Assembly (NCBI RefSeq): GCF_022378335.1
Contig: NZ_JAIQCI010000006.1
Location: forward strand, 248,001 to 312,000
Direction: 5' to 3'
Source: Croceicoccus hydrothermalis
Lineage (GTDB): Bacteria > Pseudomonadota > Alphaproteobacteria > Sphingomonadales > Sphingomonadaceae
DNA: 64,000 bases
Below, one piece after another: positions 45,327-55,043 of the stretch. The position numbers and the translations under genes were made by a program. Position 1 is the stretch's first letter. Each line of letters begins with the position of its first letter. The notes below the pieces were generated by a model. The model was not told the DNA's origin, did no database searches, and saw only the letters and a program-made list of their open reading frames with translations.

Positions 45327-46880
45327 ATGACGAGCGCCGCACGCCCCGAAAAACCGCGTCAGAGTTTCTGGGGCCTGTTCAATATCAGCTTCGGCTTTTT
45401 CGGAATTCAGATCGGCTTCGCGCTTCAGAACGCGAATATCAGCCGGGTGTTTCAGACGCTGGGCGCGAGCATGGACGATCTGCCTGCGCTATGGGTCGCG
45501 GCACCGCTTACCGGGCTGATCGTGCAGCCGATCATCGGCCATCTGTCGGACCGGACGTGGAACAGGCTCGGTCGGCGTCGCCCCTATTTCCTGACCGGCG
45601 CATTGCTGGCCGCCGTGGCCCTGCTGCTCATGCCGCTAAGCCCCGGCTTTGGCGCGCCGCTTCTGTTCGCGGCGGGCATGCTGTGGGTACTCGACGCGTC
45701 GCTCAATATTTCGATGGAGCCTTTTCGCGCCTTCGTCGGCGACATGCTGCGCACGGATCAGCACAGCGCGGGCTATTCGGTGCAGACCGCCTTCATCGGC
45801 GCGGGCGCGGTGGTCGGCTCGATCTTTCCCTGGCTGCTCGAACAGTTCGGCATATCGAACGTCGCTGCGCCGGGGCTGCTGCCCGATACGGTGCGGATGA
45901 GCTTCTGGTTCGGTGCGGCGGCGCTGGTGCTCGCCGTGCTGTGGACCACTCTCACCACCAAGGAATACAGCCCCGAAGAGCAGGCCGGTTTCGAAGGCGC
46001 CCCCAAAGCGATCGACACGGGCGAGCAGGTCGGCGCGCTCGCCCGCAAATCCTATGGGGGCGCGGCGATGTGGATCGTGTCGGGCGTGATCGTGCTGTTC
46101 GTGGTGGGCGCCCTCGATCTGGGCAAGGAGATGCTGCTCTTGGGCGCGCTGCTTGCCGCGTATGGCATTTTGAGCGCGATCGCCATCTCGCTCAGCCGGC
46201 GGGGTCGCACCGCCAACATGCTGTCGAGTATCGTGGGCGATTTTGCAGGAATGCCCGATGTGATGAAGCGCCTCGCTCTCGCTCAATTCTTCAGCTGGTC
46301 CGCGCTTTTCATCATGTGGATCAATACCACGCCCGTCGTCACGCAATATGTCTTTGGCAGCACCGACCCGGCCAGCGCCGCCTATAACGAGGGGGCCAAT
46401 TGGGTGAACGTGCTTTTCACGCTCTACAACGGGGTGGCCGCCATTGCCGCATTGACGCTGCTCCCCTGGATGAGCCGCCGATTCGGACAGGTGACGACGC
46501 ATATCATCAACCTGCTGCTCGGTTCTGCGGGCTTCCTGGCGTTCTTCCTGATCCGCGATCCGCATGTACTGCTTCTGGCGGAAATCGGCATCGGCATTGG
46601 CTGGGCCAGTATTCTTGCGATGCCCTACGCCATTCTTGCATCCAACCTTCCGCAGGCGAAGCTCGGCATTTACATGGGGTTGTTCAATATTTTCATCGTC
46701 GTCCCCCAATTGCTGGTTGCGACGGTCATGGGCACGATCATGAACGCGTTGTTCCCCGGCGAACCGATCTGGACCATGCTGTTTGCCGCGGGCGCACTGA
46801 GTGTGGCGGCGCTCTCCATGCTGCGGGTAAAAAGCGCGCTGCCCGATAACGGGGCCGGCCAGTATCGGCCCGCGGCATGA
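45327..46880 (+). CDS. MFS sugar transporter (GPH/SLC45-like maltose or sucrose carrier)
   Basis: A 517-residue inner-membrane carrier with twelve predicted helices. It has [20 protein letters not shown] in helix 1, the [13 protein letters not shown] loop between helices 2 and 3, and [14 protein letters not shown], all characteristic of the cation-coupled sucrose/maltose family. The start ATG at 45327 has GAGGAT upstream. It completes the pathway: TonB receptor over the outer membrane, periplasmic amylase and GH97, MFS import, cytoplasmic GH13. An operator-like site lies upstream. Substrate inferred from the locus. Confidence 0.92.
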   Translation: MTSAARPEKPRQSFWGLFNISFGFFGIQIGFALQNANISRVFQTLGASMDDLPALWVAAPLTGLIVQPIIGHLSDRTWNRLGRRRPYFLTGALLAAVALLLMPLSPGFGAPLLFAAGMLWVLDASLNISMEPFRAFVGDMLRTDQHSAGYSVQTAFIGAGAVVGSIFPWLLEQFGISNVAAPGLLPDTVRMSFWFGAAALVLAVLWTTLTTKEYSPEEQAGFEGAPKAIDTGEQVGALARKSYGGAAMWIVSGVIVLFVVGALDLGKEMLLLGALLAAYGILSAIAISLSRRGRTANMLSSIVGDFAGMPDVMKRLALAQFFSWSALFIMWINTTPVVTQYVFGSTDPASAAYNEGANWVNVLFTLYNGVAAIAALTLLPWMSRRFGQVTTHIINLLLGSAGFLAFFLIRDPHVLLLAEIGIGIGWASILAMPYAILASNLPQAKLGIYMGLFNIFIVVPQLLVATVMGTIMNALFPGEPIWTMLFAAGALSVAALSMLRVKSALPDNGAGQYRPAA

Positions 46881-46996
46881 CGAGCGGCGATGGTAAAGGC
46901 TGATCGCGTCGAACGATGCAGGATCGCGCAACCGGCGACACGGAGCCATCGCGTTCATTTACGAACGATGTCCCATGGCGGGGAAGGAGCAAAAGC

Positions 46997-47073
46997 TGGT
47001 GCGCCCGACAGGATTCGAACCTGTGGCCCCCAGATTAGGAATCTGGTGCTCTATCCTGCTGAGCTACGGGCGC
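46997..47073 (-). tRNA. tRNA-Arg, anticodon CCT
   Basis: The minus strand reads GCGCCCGTAGCTCAGCAGGA at the 5' end (47073 downwards), with a seven-base acceptor stem closing on CGGGCGC, a T arm GGTTCGAATCC, and an encoded 3' CCA at 46999-46997. The anticodon loop TTCCTAA gives CCT (47039-47037), reading AGG arginine codons. All cloverleaf arms pair. A frame on the opposite strand with RIRTCGPQIRNLVLYPAEL is only the antisense of this gene. Confidence 0.97.
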
Positions 47074-47083
47074 GCCGTCGGCG

Positions 47084-47112
47084 GGTTTAGCCGTCAACGC
47101 ACGGAATGACAA
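47084..47112 (-). promoter_or_regulatory. Possible promoter of tRNA-Arg
   Basis: On the minus strand TTGTCA (47112-47107), a 17-bp spacer and TAAACC (47089-47084) lie just upstream of the tRNA, with 10 bases between the -10 and the mature 5' end. The -10 match is only moderate. Confidence 0.4.
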
Positions 47113-47129
47113 TCGGCTTGCCAGAAGTT

Positions 47130-47657
47130 TCAGTTCAATTTGTCGGGCGGCGCGACGGGAAACAGCAAGGGCGCGACCTCGACCCCTTCATCGGCGAGCG
47201 CGCGGCTTTCCTCCGGGCTGGCCTCGCCATAAATCGGTTCGGCATCCTTTTCGCCGTAATGGATGGCGCGCGCTTCCTCGGCAAACCCACGCCCGACCCA
47301 GCGGGATTTTTCGATCACGCGTTTCTGAAGGTCGGCAAGCTGCACCAGCGCATTCCTTACCTCTTCGGGCACGCCCGCCGCCGCGCCCTGCCCCGCCCGC
47401 GGCGCAGGCCCCGGTGCCGTCGAGGGTACGGGCAAAGATCGCTCGCCACCCGGCGTATCGGCGGTCGGCGCACGCGTGTCGCGATTGCCCTTGCGGCCCA
47501 CGGCGGGCGCCATCACCGCCTTCTCCACATCGGTGCTCCCGCATTGCGGACACATCAGCAAACCGTCGCGCTTCTGCCGCTCGAAATCGGCGGAAGAACG
47601 GAACCAGGCCTCGAAACGGTGGTCGTTCGATTGACAGCTAAGATCGAAGACAATCAT
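47130..47657 (-). CDS. DUF1178 protein with zinc-ribbon-like motif
   Basis: A 175-residue cytoplasmic protein of DUF1178. It opens MIVFDLSCQSNDHRFEAWFR and has MCPQCGSTDVEKAVMAPAV; Cys8, Cys36 and Cys39 look like part of a metal site. A low-complexity Pro/Ala linker leads to EEVRNALVQLADLQKRVIEK and EEARAIHYGEKDAEPIYGEA, both conserved in the family. Function unknown. Its start overlaps the nitrilase-like gene by 4 bp, and the grxC-nitrilase-DUF1178 order is common in alphaproteobacteria. Confidence 0.9.
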   Translation of the reverse strand: MIVFDLSCQSNDHRFEAWFRSSADFERQKRDGLLMCPQCGSTDVEKAVMAPAVGRKGNRDTRAPTADTPGGERSLPVPSTAPGPAPRAGQGAAAGVPEEVRNALVQLADLQKRVIEKSRWVGRGFAEEARAIHYGEKDAEPIYGEASPEESRALADEGVEVAPLLFPVAPPDKLN

Positions 47658-48481
47658 GCCGCCGGTGGATGATGGAATTCCCGACGATTGGCAAGGCTCG
47701 GCAATTGCCTGCGCACGGTGGCGATGCGGTCGCGGTCGATTTCGGCAAAACCCACGCCCGGCCCCGCATCACCCATGTCGAGCAGGACATCGCCCCATGG
47801 ATCGATCACCAGGCTATGACCAAAGGTGGCGCGCCCGTCCTCGTGCTCACCCACCTGCGCCGCCGCGATGACGAAGGCCGATGCCTCGATCGCGCGGGCC
47901 CGCAACATGGTATGCCAATGCGCCCGCCCGGTCGGCACGGTAAAGGCAGCCGGTACGCTGATCGCGTCGCAGCGCGCCTCGCCCAATGAGCCGAACAAGG
48001 CGGGAAAACGCATGTCGTAACAGATCGTTAGCCCCAGCCGTCCGACCGGCGTTTCGCAATACACCGCCCGTTCGCCGGGGGCGTAGGCATTCGATTCCCG
48101 CCAGCTTTCGCCGCTGTCGAGATCGACGTCGAACATGTGGATCTTGTCATAGCGCGCGGCGATCGCCCCATCCGGGTCGACGACGAAGGCACGGTTGGCC
48201 CATCGTCCGTCCTCGCGCCGGATCGCGAGCGAACCCAAGGCGACCCAAAGCCCTTCGTCGCGCGCGGCACGACCCACGGCGGACAGGACATGGTCGGCAT
48301 CCTCCGCCGTGATATGGGCCGAGGCACGCTTGCGATCCCGGTCGAGCAGCCCGCTCATTTCCGGGGTAAACAGCATTTGAGCACCCCCGGCCGAAGCGCG
48401 GCGCACCGCATCGACGAGATCGGCGGCGTTACGCTCCGGATCGATCCCCGTATTCGCCTGATAAAGCGCGATGCACGTCAT
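47654..48481 (-). CDS. Carbon-nitrogen hydrolase (Nit-like amidase)
   Basis: A 275-residue nitrilase-superfamily enzyme with the complete Glu-Lys-Cys triad: Glu41 (LFTPEMSGLL), Lys113 (RYDKIHMFDVD) and Cys154 (TICYDMRFPALF). DSGESWRESNAYAPGE and the closing RDRIATVRRQLPSLANRR match the Nit1/Nit2-like group that repairs deaminated glutathione or related amides. Its position right after grxC (adjacent stop and start) supports a glutathione link, but the substrate is inferred. Confidence 0.92.
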   Translation of the reverse strand: MTCIALYQANTGIDPERNAADLVDAVRRASAGGAQMLFTPEMSGLLDRDRKRASAHITAEDADHVLSAVGRAARDEGLWVALGSLAIRREDGRWANRAFVVDPDGAIAARYDKIHMFDVDLDSGESWRESNAYAPGERAVYCETPVGRLGLTICYDMRFPALFGSLGEARCDAISVPAAFTVPTGRAHWHTMLRARAIEASAFVIAAAQVGEHEDGRATFGHSLVIDPWGDVLLDMGDAGPGVGFAEIDRDRIATVRRQLPSLANRREFHHPPAA

Positions 48482-48757
48482 TCAGCGCCCCAGCATCGTA
48501 TCCAGCTTGCCCGAACGTTCGAGCGCCATGAGATCGTCCGAACCGCCGATGGGCTGATCGTCGATGAAAATCTGCGGGACGGTGCGGGCATCGGGCTTGC
48601 GGCTGCGCATCTCGTCGCGCTTTTCATCATCGGTCGTGATGTCATATTCGGTGAATGCGACCTCCTTCTTTTGCAGGAGATCGACCGCGCGGTGGCAGTA
48701 GGGGCAACCGAACTTGGTATAAAGCTCGACCTTGGGCGCTTCGCGGTTGGCGTTCAT
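48482..48757 (-). CDS. grxC: Glutaredoxin 3
   Basis: A dithiol glutaredoxin of 91 residues with CPYC (Cys18-Cys21), ARTVPQIFIDDQPIGGSDDL (cis-Pro and GSH site) and a normal length for GrxC. I favour the ATG at 48757, which has AGGA seven bases upstream; an ATG two codons earlier (48763) is also possible. It heads the grxC-nitrilase-DUF1178 operon and faces the heat-shock gene divergently. Confidence 0.94.
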   Translation of the reverse strand: MNANREAPKVELYTKFGCPYCHRAVDLLQKKEVAFTEYDITTDDEKRDEMRSRKPDARTVPQIFIDDQPIGGSDDLMALERSGKLDTMLGR

Positions 48758-48807
48758 TGTCATATCCTGTCTCGCGTTTTCACGCGTTTCTTCGATCGTA
48801 AATCAGG

Positions 48808-48836
48808 CTTGAAACCGTTTCCGCCTTTCCTAGATT
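48808..48836 (+). promoter_or_regulatory. RpoH-like heat-shock promoter of the small heat-shock gene
   Basis: CTTGAA(A) at 48808-48813, a 17-bp spacer and TAGATT at 48831-48836 (preceded by CC) resemble alphaproteobacterial RpoH promoters with a CTTGAAA -35. The predicted transcript would have a leader of about 105 bases, which fits the ROSE-like element that follows. Confidence 0.5.
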
Positions 48837-48840
48837 ACCC

Positions 48841-48949
48841 GCAGCCGTCGCACGCCAAACGGGTGGATGGCAAGTATGGGCAGAACGCGTGACGCCATGA
48901 TGGGTTTCGCAACGCTGCCGTAAATTGCTTCTATTGGAGGATTTGCAAG
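48841..48949 (+). promoter_or_regulatory. ROSE-type RNA thermometer
   Basis: The leader ends in TTGCT (48925-48929) facing the ribosome site GGAGG (48936-48940), 9 bases before the ATG. T26-A41, C28-G40, T29-G39, T30-A38, C31-G37 and T32-G36 (last digits of 489xx) can pair around an ATT loop, leaving G48927 bulged, the hallmark of ROSE elements. A second hairpin, GGCAG/CTGCC (48879-48919), lies upstream as expected. Heating would melt the weak stem and free the ribosome site. Recognised by eye, not by covariance search. Confidence 0.75.
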
Positions 48950-49444
48950 ATGAACCGTTTTGATTTCAGCCCCTATCGCCGCACCACTGTCGGGTTCGAC
49001 CGGCTTTTCGACCTGCTCGAAAACAATGGGCGGCAGAGCAGCGGCGACAACTATCCCCCCTTCAACATCGAACGCCGTAGCGAGGACAGCTATCGCATCA
49101 CGCTGGCGGTGGCCGGCTTCCGGCGCGATGACATCGAGATTACCGCGCAGCAGAACCTGCTGACCGTGGCGGGAAAGAAGGCCGAGGATGCCGATACCGG
49201 CGAATTCCTGCACGTCGGCATCGCGCAGCGCGGGTTCGAGCGCCGCTTCGAACTGGCCGATTTCGTGCTGGTCAAGAATGCGCAGATGCGTGACGGCCTG
49301 CTCGTCATCGATCTCGAACGCGAAGTACCCGAAGCGATGAAGCCAAAGAAGATCGCGATCGGCGACGACAACGCTCGTGGCGCGAGCGGCTCCGAAAGCG
49401 CGCTGTCGCTGGTCGATGAGGCGGACGACACTCGCGCGGCCTGA
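48950..49444 (+). CDS. Small heat-shock protein, Hsp20 family (IbpA-like)
   Basis: An ATP-independent chaperone of 164 residues. After a short N-terminal region (MNRFDFSPYRRTTVGFDRLF) comes the alpha-crystallin domain: YPPFNIERRSEDSYRITLAV, AGFRRDDIEIT, LLTVAGKK, HVGIAQRGFERRFELADFV and DGLLVIDLEREVPE. KKIAIG near the end is the IxI-type anchor. The acidic C-terminal tail is longer than in IbpA. Upstream RpoH-like promoter and ROSE-type leader predict double heat control. Terminator at 49489. Confidence 0.95.
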   Translation: MNRFDFSPYRRTTVGFDRLFDLLENNGRQSSGDNYPPFNIERRSEDSYRITLAVAGFRRDDIEITAQQNLLTVAGKKAEDADTGEFLHVGIAQRGFERRFELADFVLVKNAQMRDGLLVIDLEREVPEAMKPKKIAIGDDNARGASGSESALSLVDEADDTRAA

Positions 49445-49488
49445 TCATAACCCTGATCAACACAAAGCCGCCTGTTTCAGGCGAAACG

Positions 49489-49524
49489 AAGGGCGCGGTC
49501 GGGCAACCGATTGCGCCCTTTTCT
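49489..49524 (+). terminator. Rho-independent terminator after the heat-shock gene
   Basis: AAGGGCGC (49489-49496) and GCGCCCTT (49513-49520) form an 8-bp stem followed by TTCT, 45 bp after the Hsp20 stop. A smaller GCCGCCTG/CAGGCG hairpin precedes it. Confidence 0.8.
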
Positions 49525-49880
49525 ATGCGAAGGTTTCCATGCGAAGGCTGAGCCCGCTGGGCGGGTATTGCAAAGATCCGTGTGCGAACCGGATCTTACG
49601 GCGATAGGGGGACGGACCGAAGCCCGCCCCCGCGACGTAACCGCCGCATCGCATCCGAAAATAACTGTCCGGGTCGCAGAAAGACAGTCACCACCGAACG
49701 CGATCCAAGCGTGCCTTCACCACAAAACCTGGGGTGTGTTCAAGTTGAACGTCGGCGCTGCCCCATTTTAGGACTGCTACCGCTAAAATAATGATTGCAC
49801 TGCATTTCGTAAAATGACGAAGAGGGGACAGTATAGTTTATTAACGATTTATACCGCCTGCGCCCCGCGCAAATCGAACA
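49525..49880. other. Convergent intergenic region, AT-rich at the pyrG side
   Basis: This 356-bp stretch lies between the heat-shock terminator and the end of pyrG. It holds a perfect 8-bp hairpin, AAGATCCG (49573-49580) with CGGATCTT (49590-49597), and an AT-rich part (about 49770-49860) unusual for this window. Short frames here have no family resemblance. I see no clear pyrG terminator; a small RNA cannot be excluded. Confidence 0.5.
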
Positions 49881-51512
<1,632 letters not shown>

Positions 51513-51634
51513 GGGATTTGGCCCTTACTGCAATGCGCGGCCCCACCGCAAGCCTTCGCTGCGGCAGGGTCACGGGTTTCGTCGATGAAGATGCGGGAAA
51601 GCGCGAATATGCGCGCCCGCCCGCCCGGATGGAA

Positions 51635-52003
51635 TTACTGACCCGCCAGCGGATCCTCGTTCGCCGGCACGGGCGCCGGATCGGCCTCAGGTGCCGCGCC
51701 CGCCCCGCCAAGCGGATCGGCAGGCGCCGACGGCAGCGAACGGTCGAGCGAGGTATCGACGGAGCTGACCGAGGTCGCCTCGACCGAAACGGCTGCCAGA
51801 ATGATCGAAAGCACAACGAACAGCACCGCGAGGATCGCCGTCGCCCGCGTCAGGAAATCGGCCGCACCGCGCGCCGACATGAGCCCCGACGGGCTTCCGC
51901 CCACGCCCAGCCCGCCGCCTTCGCTGCGCTGCATGAGGATGACCCCCACAAGAGCCGCACCGACCAGAGCCTGCACGATCGTCAGAAAGAAAAATAGCGT
52001 CAT
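51635..52003 (-). CDS. secG: Protein translocase subunit SecG
   Basis: A 122-residue inner-membrane component of SecYEG. Two hydrophobic helices (about 3-23 and 52-70) flank the conserved loop LMQRSEGGGLGVGGSPSGLM and GAADFLTRATAILAVLF. The C-terminal 45 residues are an acidic Pro/Ala-rich tail, common in alphaproteobacterial SecG. It lies between tpiA and pyrG on the same strand, a familiar alphaproteobacterial order. Confidence 0.95.
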   Translation of the reverse strand: MTLFFFLTIVQALVGAALVGVILMQRSEGGGLGVGGSPSGLMSARGAADFLTRATAILAVLFVVLSIILAAVSVEATSVSSVDTSLDRSLPSAPADPLGGAGAAPEADPAPVPANEDPLAGQ

Positions 52004-52102
52004 CGGATTTCGATCAACCTGTCATCCACGAACGGGGCACGTCGCGCCCTTCGCGCCGCCCTTACCCCCTCGAATGCGAAGGCGCAACCGGCGGCATGGG
52101 GA

Positions 52103-52843
52103 TCAAAGCTCGGCCGCGGCGGAGATGATCGGCACGAATCCATCGGCCGAAAGGCTCGCCCCGCCGACCAGCGCGCCGCCAACCTCGGCCACGGCGAGCA
52201 GTTCGGCGGCATTCTCGCCCTTGACCGACCCGCCGTAAAGGATGCGAACCTTTTCGCCCTTCTCGCCATATGTGTCGGTCAGCACGGTGCGCAGGCGCGC
52301 ATGCATGGCAGCGACATCGTCGACAGACGGCGTGCGCCCCGTTCCGATCGCCCACACCGGCTCATACGCGACCGAAAGCCGCTCCGTCTCGCCGGGAAGC
52401 GATGCGGCAAGCTGTGCCGCGACGACGGTTTCCGCATCGCCCGAATCGCGCTGCGCCTCGCTTTCGCCGACACAGACGATCACGCCCATCCCCGCGGCCT
52501 GTGCCGCCTCGGCCTTGCCCTTTACGTCGGCGTCGGTTTCGCCGTGATCGGCGCGGCGTTCGGAATGGCCGACGATGACGAAGTCGCTGCCCGCCTCGCG
52601 CAGCATGGTTGCCGCGATATCGCCCGTATGGGCGCCCTTGTCGCTATAATGACAGTTCTGCGCGCCGACACCGACGAACTCCACCGTCTCGCGCATGGCA
52701 GCGATCAGCGTTGCGGGCGGGGCGATGGCGACCTCCACCTTGGGAAGGCGCTGTGCGGCGCGGTCGATGGCACGCGCTTCGGACAAAGCGGCCCGCATGC
52801 CGTTCATCTTCCAGTTGCCAACGATATAGGGGCGCTGGGACAT
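52103..52843 (-). CDS. tpiA: Triosephosphate isomerase
   Basis: Interconverts dihydroxyacetone phosphate and glyceraldehyde 3-phosphate. The 246-residue protein opens MSQRPYIVGNWKMNGMR (catalytic Asn and Lys), with the catalytic His in IVGHSERR, Glu in VAYEPVWAIGTGRTPS and the phosphate loop in LYGGSVKGEN and VGGASL. Two adjacent ATGs (52846 and 52843) are possible; the second is better spaced from the purine-rich AAGAAAGAG. Divergent from the PpiD-like gene with about 270 bp between. Confidence 0.97.
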   Translation of the reverse strand: MSQRPYIVGNWKMNGMRAALSEARAIDRAAQRLPKVEVAIAPPATLIAAMRETVEFVGVGAQNCHYSDKGAHTGDIAATMLREAGSDFVIVGHSERRADHGETDADVKGKAEAAQAAGMGVIVCVGESEAQRDSGDAETVVAAQLAASLPGETERLSVAYEPVWAIGTGRTPSVDDVAAMHARLRTVLTDTYGEKGEKVRILYGGSVKGENAAELLAVAEVGGALVGGASLSADGFVPIISAAAEL

Positions 52844-53110
52844 CATGGCTCTTTCTTTGAGATATTCCGTAAAAAGCAAGCCGAGCGCCGCTAGCCCAAG
52901 CGAAGGTTCCTGTCAAAGCCGGGGCGCGCCCAAATGCGCCACGTCCTGGGACATGTCGCGATCGGACAAATCGGCCCGCGAATGGCGCCTGATGTATTGC
53001 GACGGCGCGCATCCCCGCCTAAGGCGCCTGTTCGATCGCGATCCTTTCTCGCGGGCCCGATGGCGCGCGACATAAAGGCACACGGAAAAAAACAGGCAGG
53101 CTGTCTCTTC

Positions 53111-55039
53111 ATGATCCAGGGTTTTCGCAAGATATTCCAGTCCAGGATCGGCCTGGCGCTCGTTCTGGCCTTTGTCGGGCTCATCGCGCTCGCCTTTGCC
53201 AGCGCGGATGTCACAGGCTTCGGTTTCGGCGGCGTTGCGGGCAGCGAACGGGCCGCCACCGTCGGGGACGAACGGATCACCACCGCCGATCTTCGCGGCG
53301 CGATCACCAGCGCGTATGAAGCGGCGCGGCAGGAAAATCCGGAACTTTCGCTCGACGAATTTCTGTCCACAGGGGCGGTGGACGAAATTCTGGATCAGCT
53401 CATCGCGCGGGCTGCGCTTTACGATTTCGGGCGTCAGGCCGGCGTGCGCATCGGCGATTCGCTGATCGGAAGCGAGCTGACGCAGATTCCGGCGTTTCAG
53501 GGCGCGGACGGCAATTTCAGCGAGCAGGCCTATCGCCAGGCGCTGCAAGGGGCCGGGATTTCCGATTCGATGCTGCGCAAGGATGTCGAGAACGGGCTGG
53601 TCGCGCGCATGATGCTGTCGGCGACGACCATCGGCACGGAATCGCCGCGCATTCTTGCCGAACGCTATGCCGGCATGCTGAACGAAACGCGCAAGGGTTC
53701 GATCGCGCTTCTTCCCGCCATCGCCTTTGCCGGCGAGGACGAGGTTTCCGATGCGACGCTAAAAACATTCCTGGCCGACAACCGTGCCGATTACCTGCTG
53801 CCCGAACGGCGCACGATCCGCTATGCCGTGCTGAACGGCGACGCGCTGGGCGCGATCACCGCGAGCGAGGCGGAGATCGCGGCGCGCTATCGCGAAAACG
53901 CGGCACAATATCGCGGCAGCGAGCAGCGCACGCTGACACAGCTCGTCCTGCCGACACAGGCCGCCGCCAATGCGATCGTGCAATCGGTCAATAGCGGCGC
54001 GACGCTCGCCGCCGCGGCAAGCCAGGCCGGCCTCGCCACCACGCAGATCGCGCCCGAAAGCCGGGCCGCGCTCGCCTCGTCCGCCTCCCCCGCCGTCGCG
54101 CAGGCCGCTTACGAGGCGCAGCGCGGCGCGCTCGTGGGGCCGGTGCGCGGGCCGCTGGGCTGGTACGTGTTACGGCTGGACGGCATTGATCGGACCGAGG
54201 ATCGCAGCCTCGCCTCCGTTCGTGGCGAGCTGGAACAGGCCATCGTGCAGGGCAAGCGCCGCGAAGCGCTCGCCAATCGCGCATCCGAGGTGGAAGAGCG
54301 GCTGTCGTCCGGCGCCAGCCTCGCCGAGGTGGCGCGCATGATCGGCGCCGAGGTGCAGACCACCGGCCCCGTGCTCGAAGATGGAACGCTCTATCAAAGC
54401 GAGACCGAACTTCCCGCCGATGTCGCGCGGGTCGTGCCCACGATCTACGCGATGGACGCGTCGAGCGATCCGCAGATCGCGGCCGGCGCCAATGGCGAGA
54501 CCTATATCGTCTTCGCGCCTGGCAAGATCACCCGGTCCGCCCCGCCCGCCTTTGCCGAACTGCGCCCGACGCTGCTCAACGATTATCGCCGCGAGAAGGG
54601 CAATGCCGCGGCCAGGCGCGCCGCCGATAGCGTGCTGAAGGCGATGAAGGGCGGCAAGACGCTGCCGCAGGCTCTAGCCGCGCTCGACCAGAACGTGCCG
54701 CCGGCCAACCCGATCAGCCTGTCGCGCCGTCAGCTCATGGCGAGCGGACAGCAGGTGCCGCCGCCGCTCGCGCTGATGTTCACCATGGCCGAAGGGTCGG
54801 AAAAACGGATCGAGGCACCGCGCAACGGCGGCTGGTTCATCGTGGCGCTCGACGAGATCGAAACGCCGGAACTCGACGCCGATGATCCGCTGATCGAATC
54901 CACCCGCGGCGAACTGGCGACATTGCGCGGCAACGAATATGCCGAGCAGCTGAACCGCGCGATCCGCAATTCGCGCGATGTCCGCCGCAACGATGGCGTC
55001 ATTGCCGCCGTGCGCGAACAGCTCGCCGGGTCACGCTGA
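53111..55039 (+). CDS. PpiD-like membrane-anchored peptidylprolyl isomerase
   Basis: A 642-residue periplasmic foldase anchored by one N-terminal helix (IQGFRKIFQSRIGLALVLAF onward). A SurA_N-type chaperone segment follows (EFLSTGAVDEILDQLIARAAL, FRQALQGAGIS-like YRQALQGAGIS), then a parvulin-like domain around residues 270-370 with RTLTQLVLPTQAAANAIVQS and GPVRGPLGWYVLRLDGI. As in many PpiD proteins the parvulin domain looks degenerate. It ends 4 bp before trpE, so trp genes may be partly transcribed from its promoter. Alternative upstream starts lack resemblance. Confidence 0.9.
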   Translation: MIQGFRKIFQSRIGLALVLAFVGLIALAFASADVTGFGFGGVAGSERAATVGDERITTADLRGAITSAYEAARQENPELSLDEFLSTGAVDEILDQLIARAALYDFGRQAGVRIGDSLIGSELTQIPAFQGADGNFSEQAYRQALQGAGISDSMLRKDVENGLVARMMLSATTIGTESPRILAERYAGMLNETRKGSIALLPAIAFAGEDEVSDATLKTFLADNRADYLLPERRTIRYAVLNGDALGAITASEAEIAARYRENAAQYRGSEQRTLTQLVLPTQAAANAIVQSVNSGATLAAAASQAGLATTQIAPESRAALASSASPAVAQAAYEAQRGALVGPVRGPLGWYVLRLDGIDRTEDRSLASVRGELEQAIVQGKRREALANRASEVEERLSSGASLAEVARMIGAEVQTTGPVLEDGTLYQSETELPADVARVVPTIYAMDASSDPQIAAGANGETYIVFAPGKITRSAPPAFAELRPTLLNDYRREKGNAAARRAADSVLKAMKGGKTLPQALAALDQNVPPANPISLSRRQLMASGQQVPPPLALMFTMAEGSEKRIEAPRNGGWFIVALDEIETPELDADDPLIESTRGELATLRGNEYAEQLNRAIRNSRDVRRNDGVIAAVREQLAGSR

Positions 55040-55043
55040 TCCG

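Noticed and set aside
46890..47090. Short plus-strand frame with DRIRTCGPQIRNLVLYPAEL
   Set aside because: This is the opposite strand of tRNA-Arg, a well-known false protein call.
49511..49791. Two overlapping frames of 69-86 codons in the gap before pyrG
   Set aside because: Composition is chance-like, starts lack ribosome sites, and the frames cross the heat-shock gene terminator.
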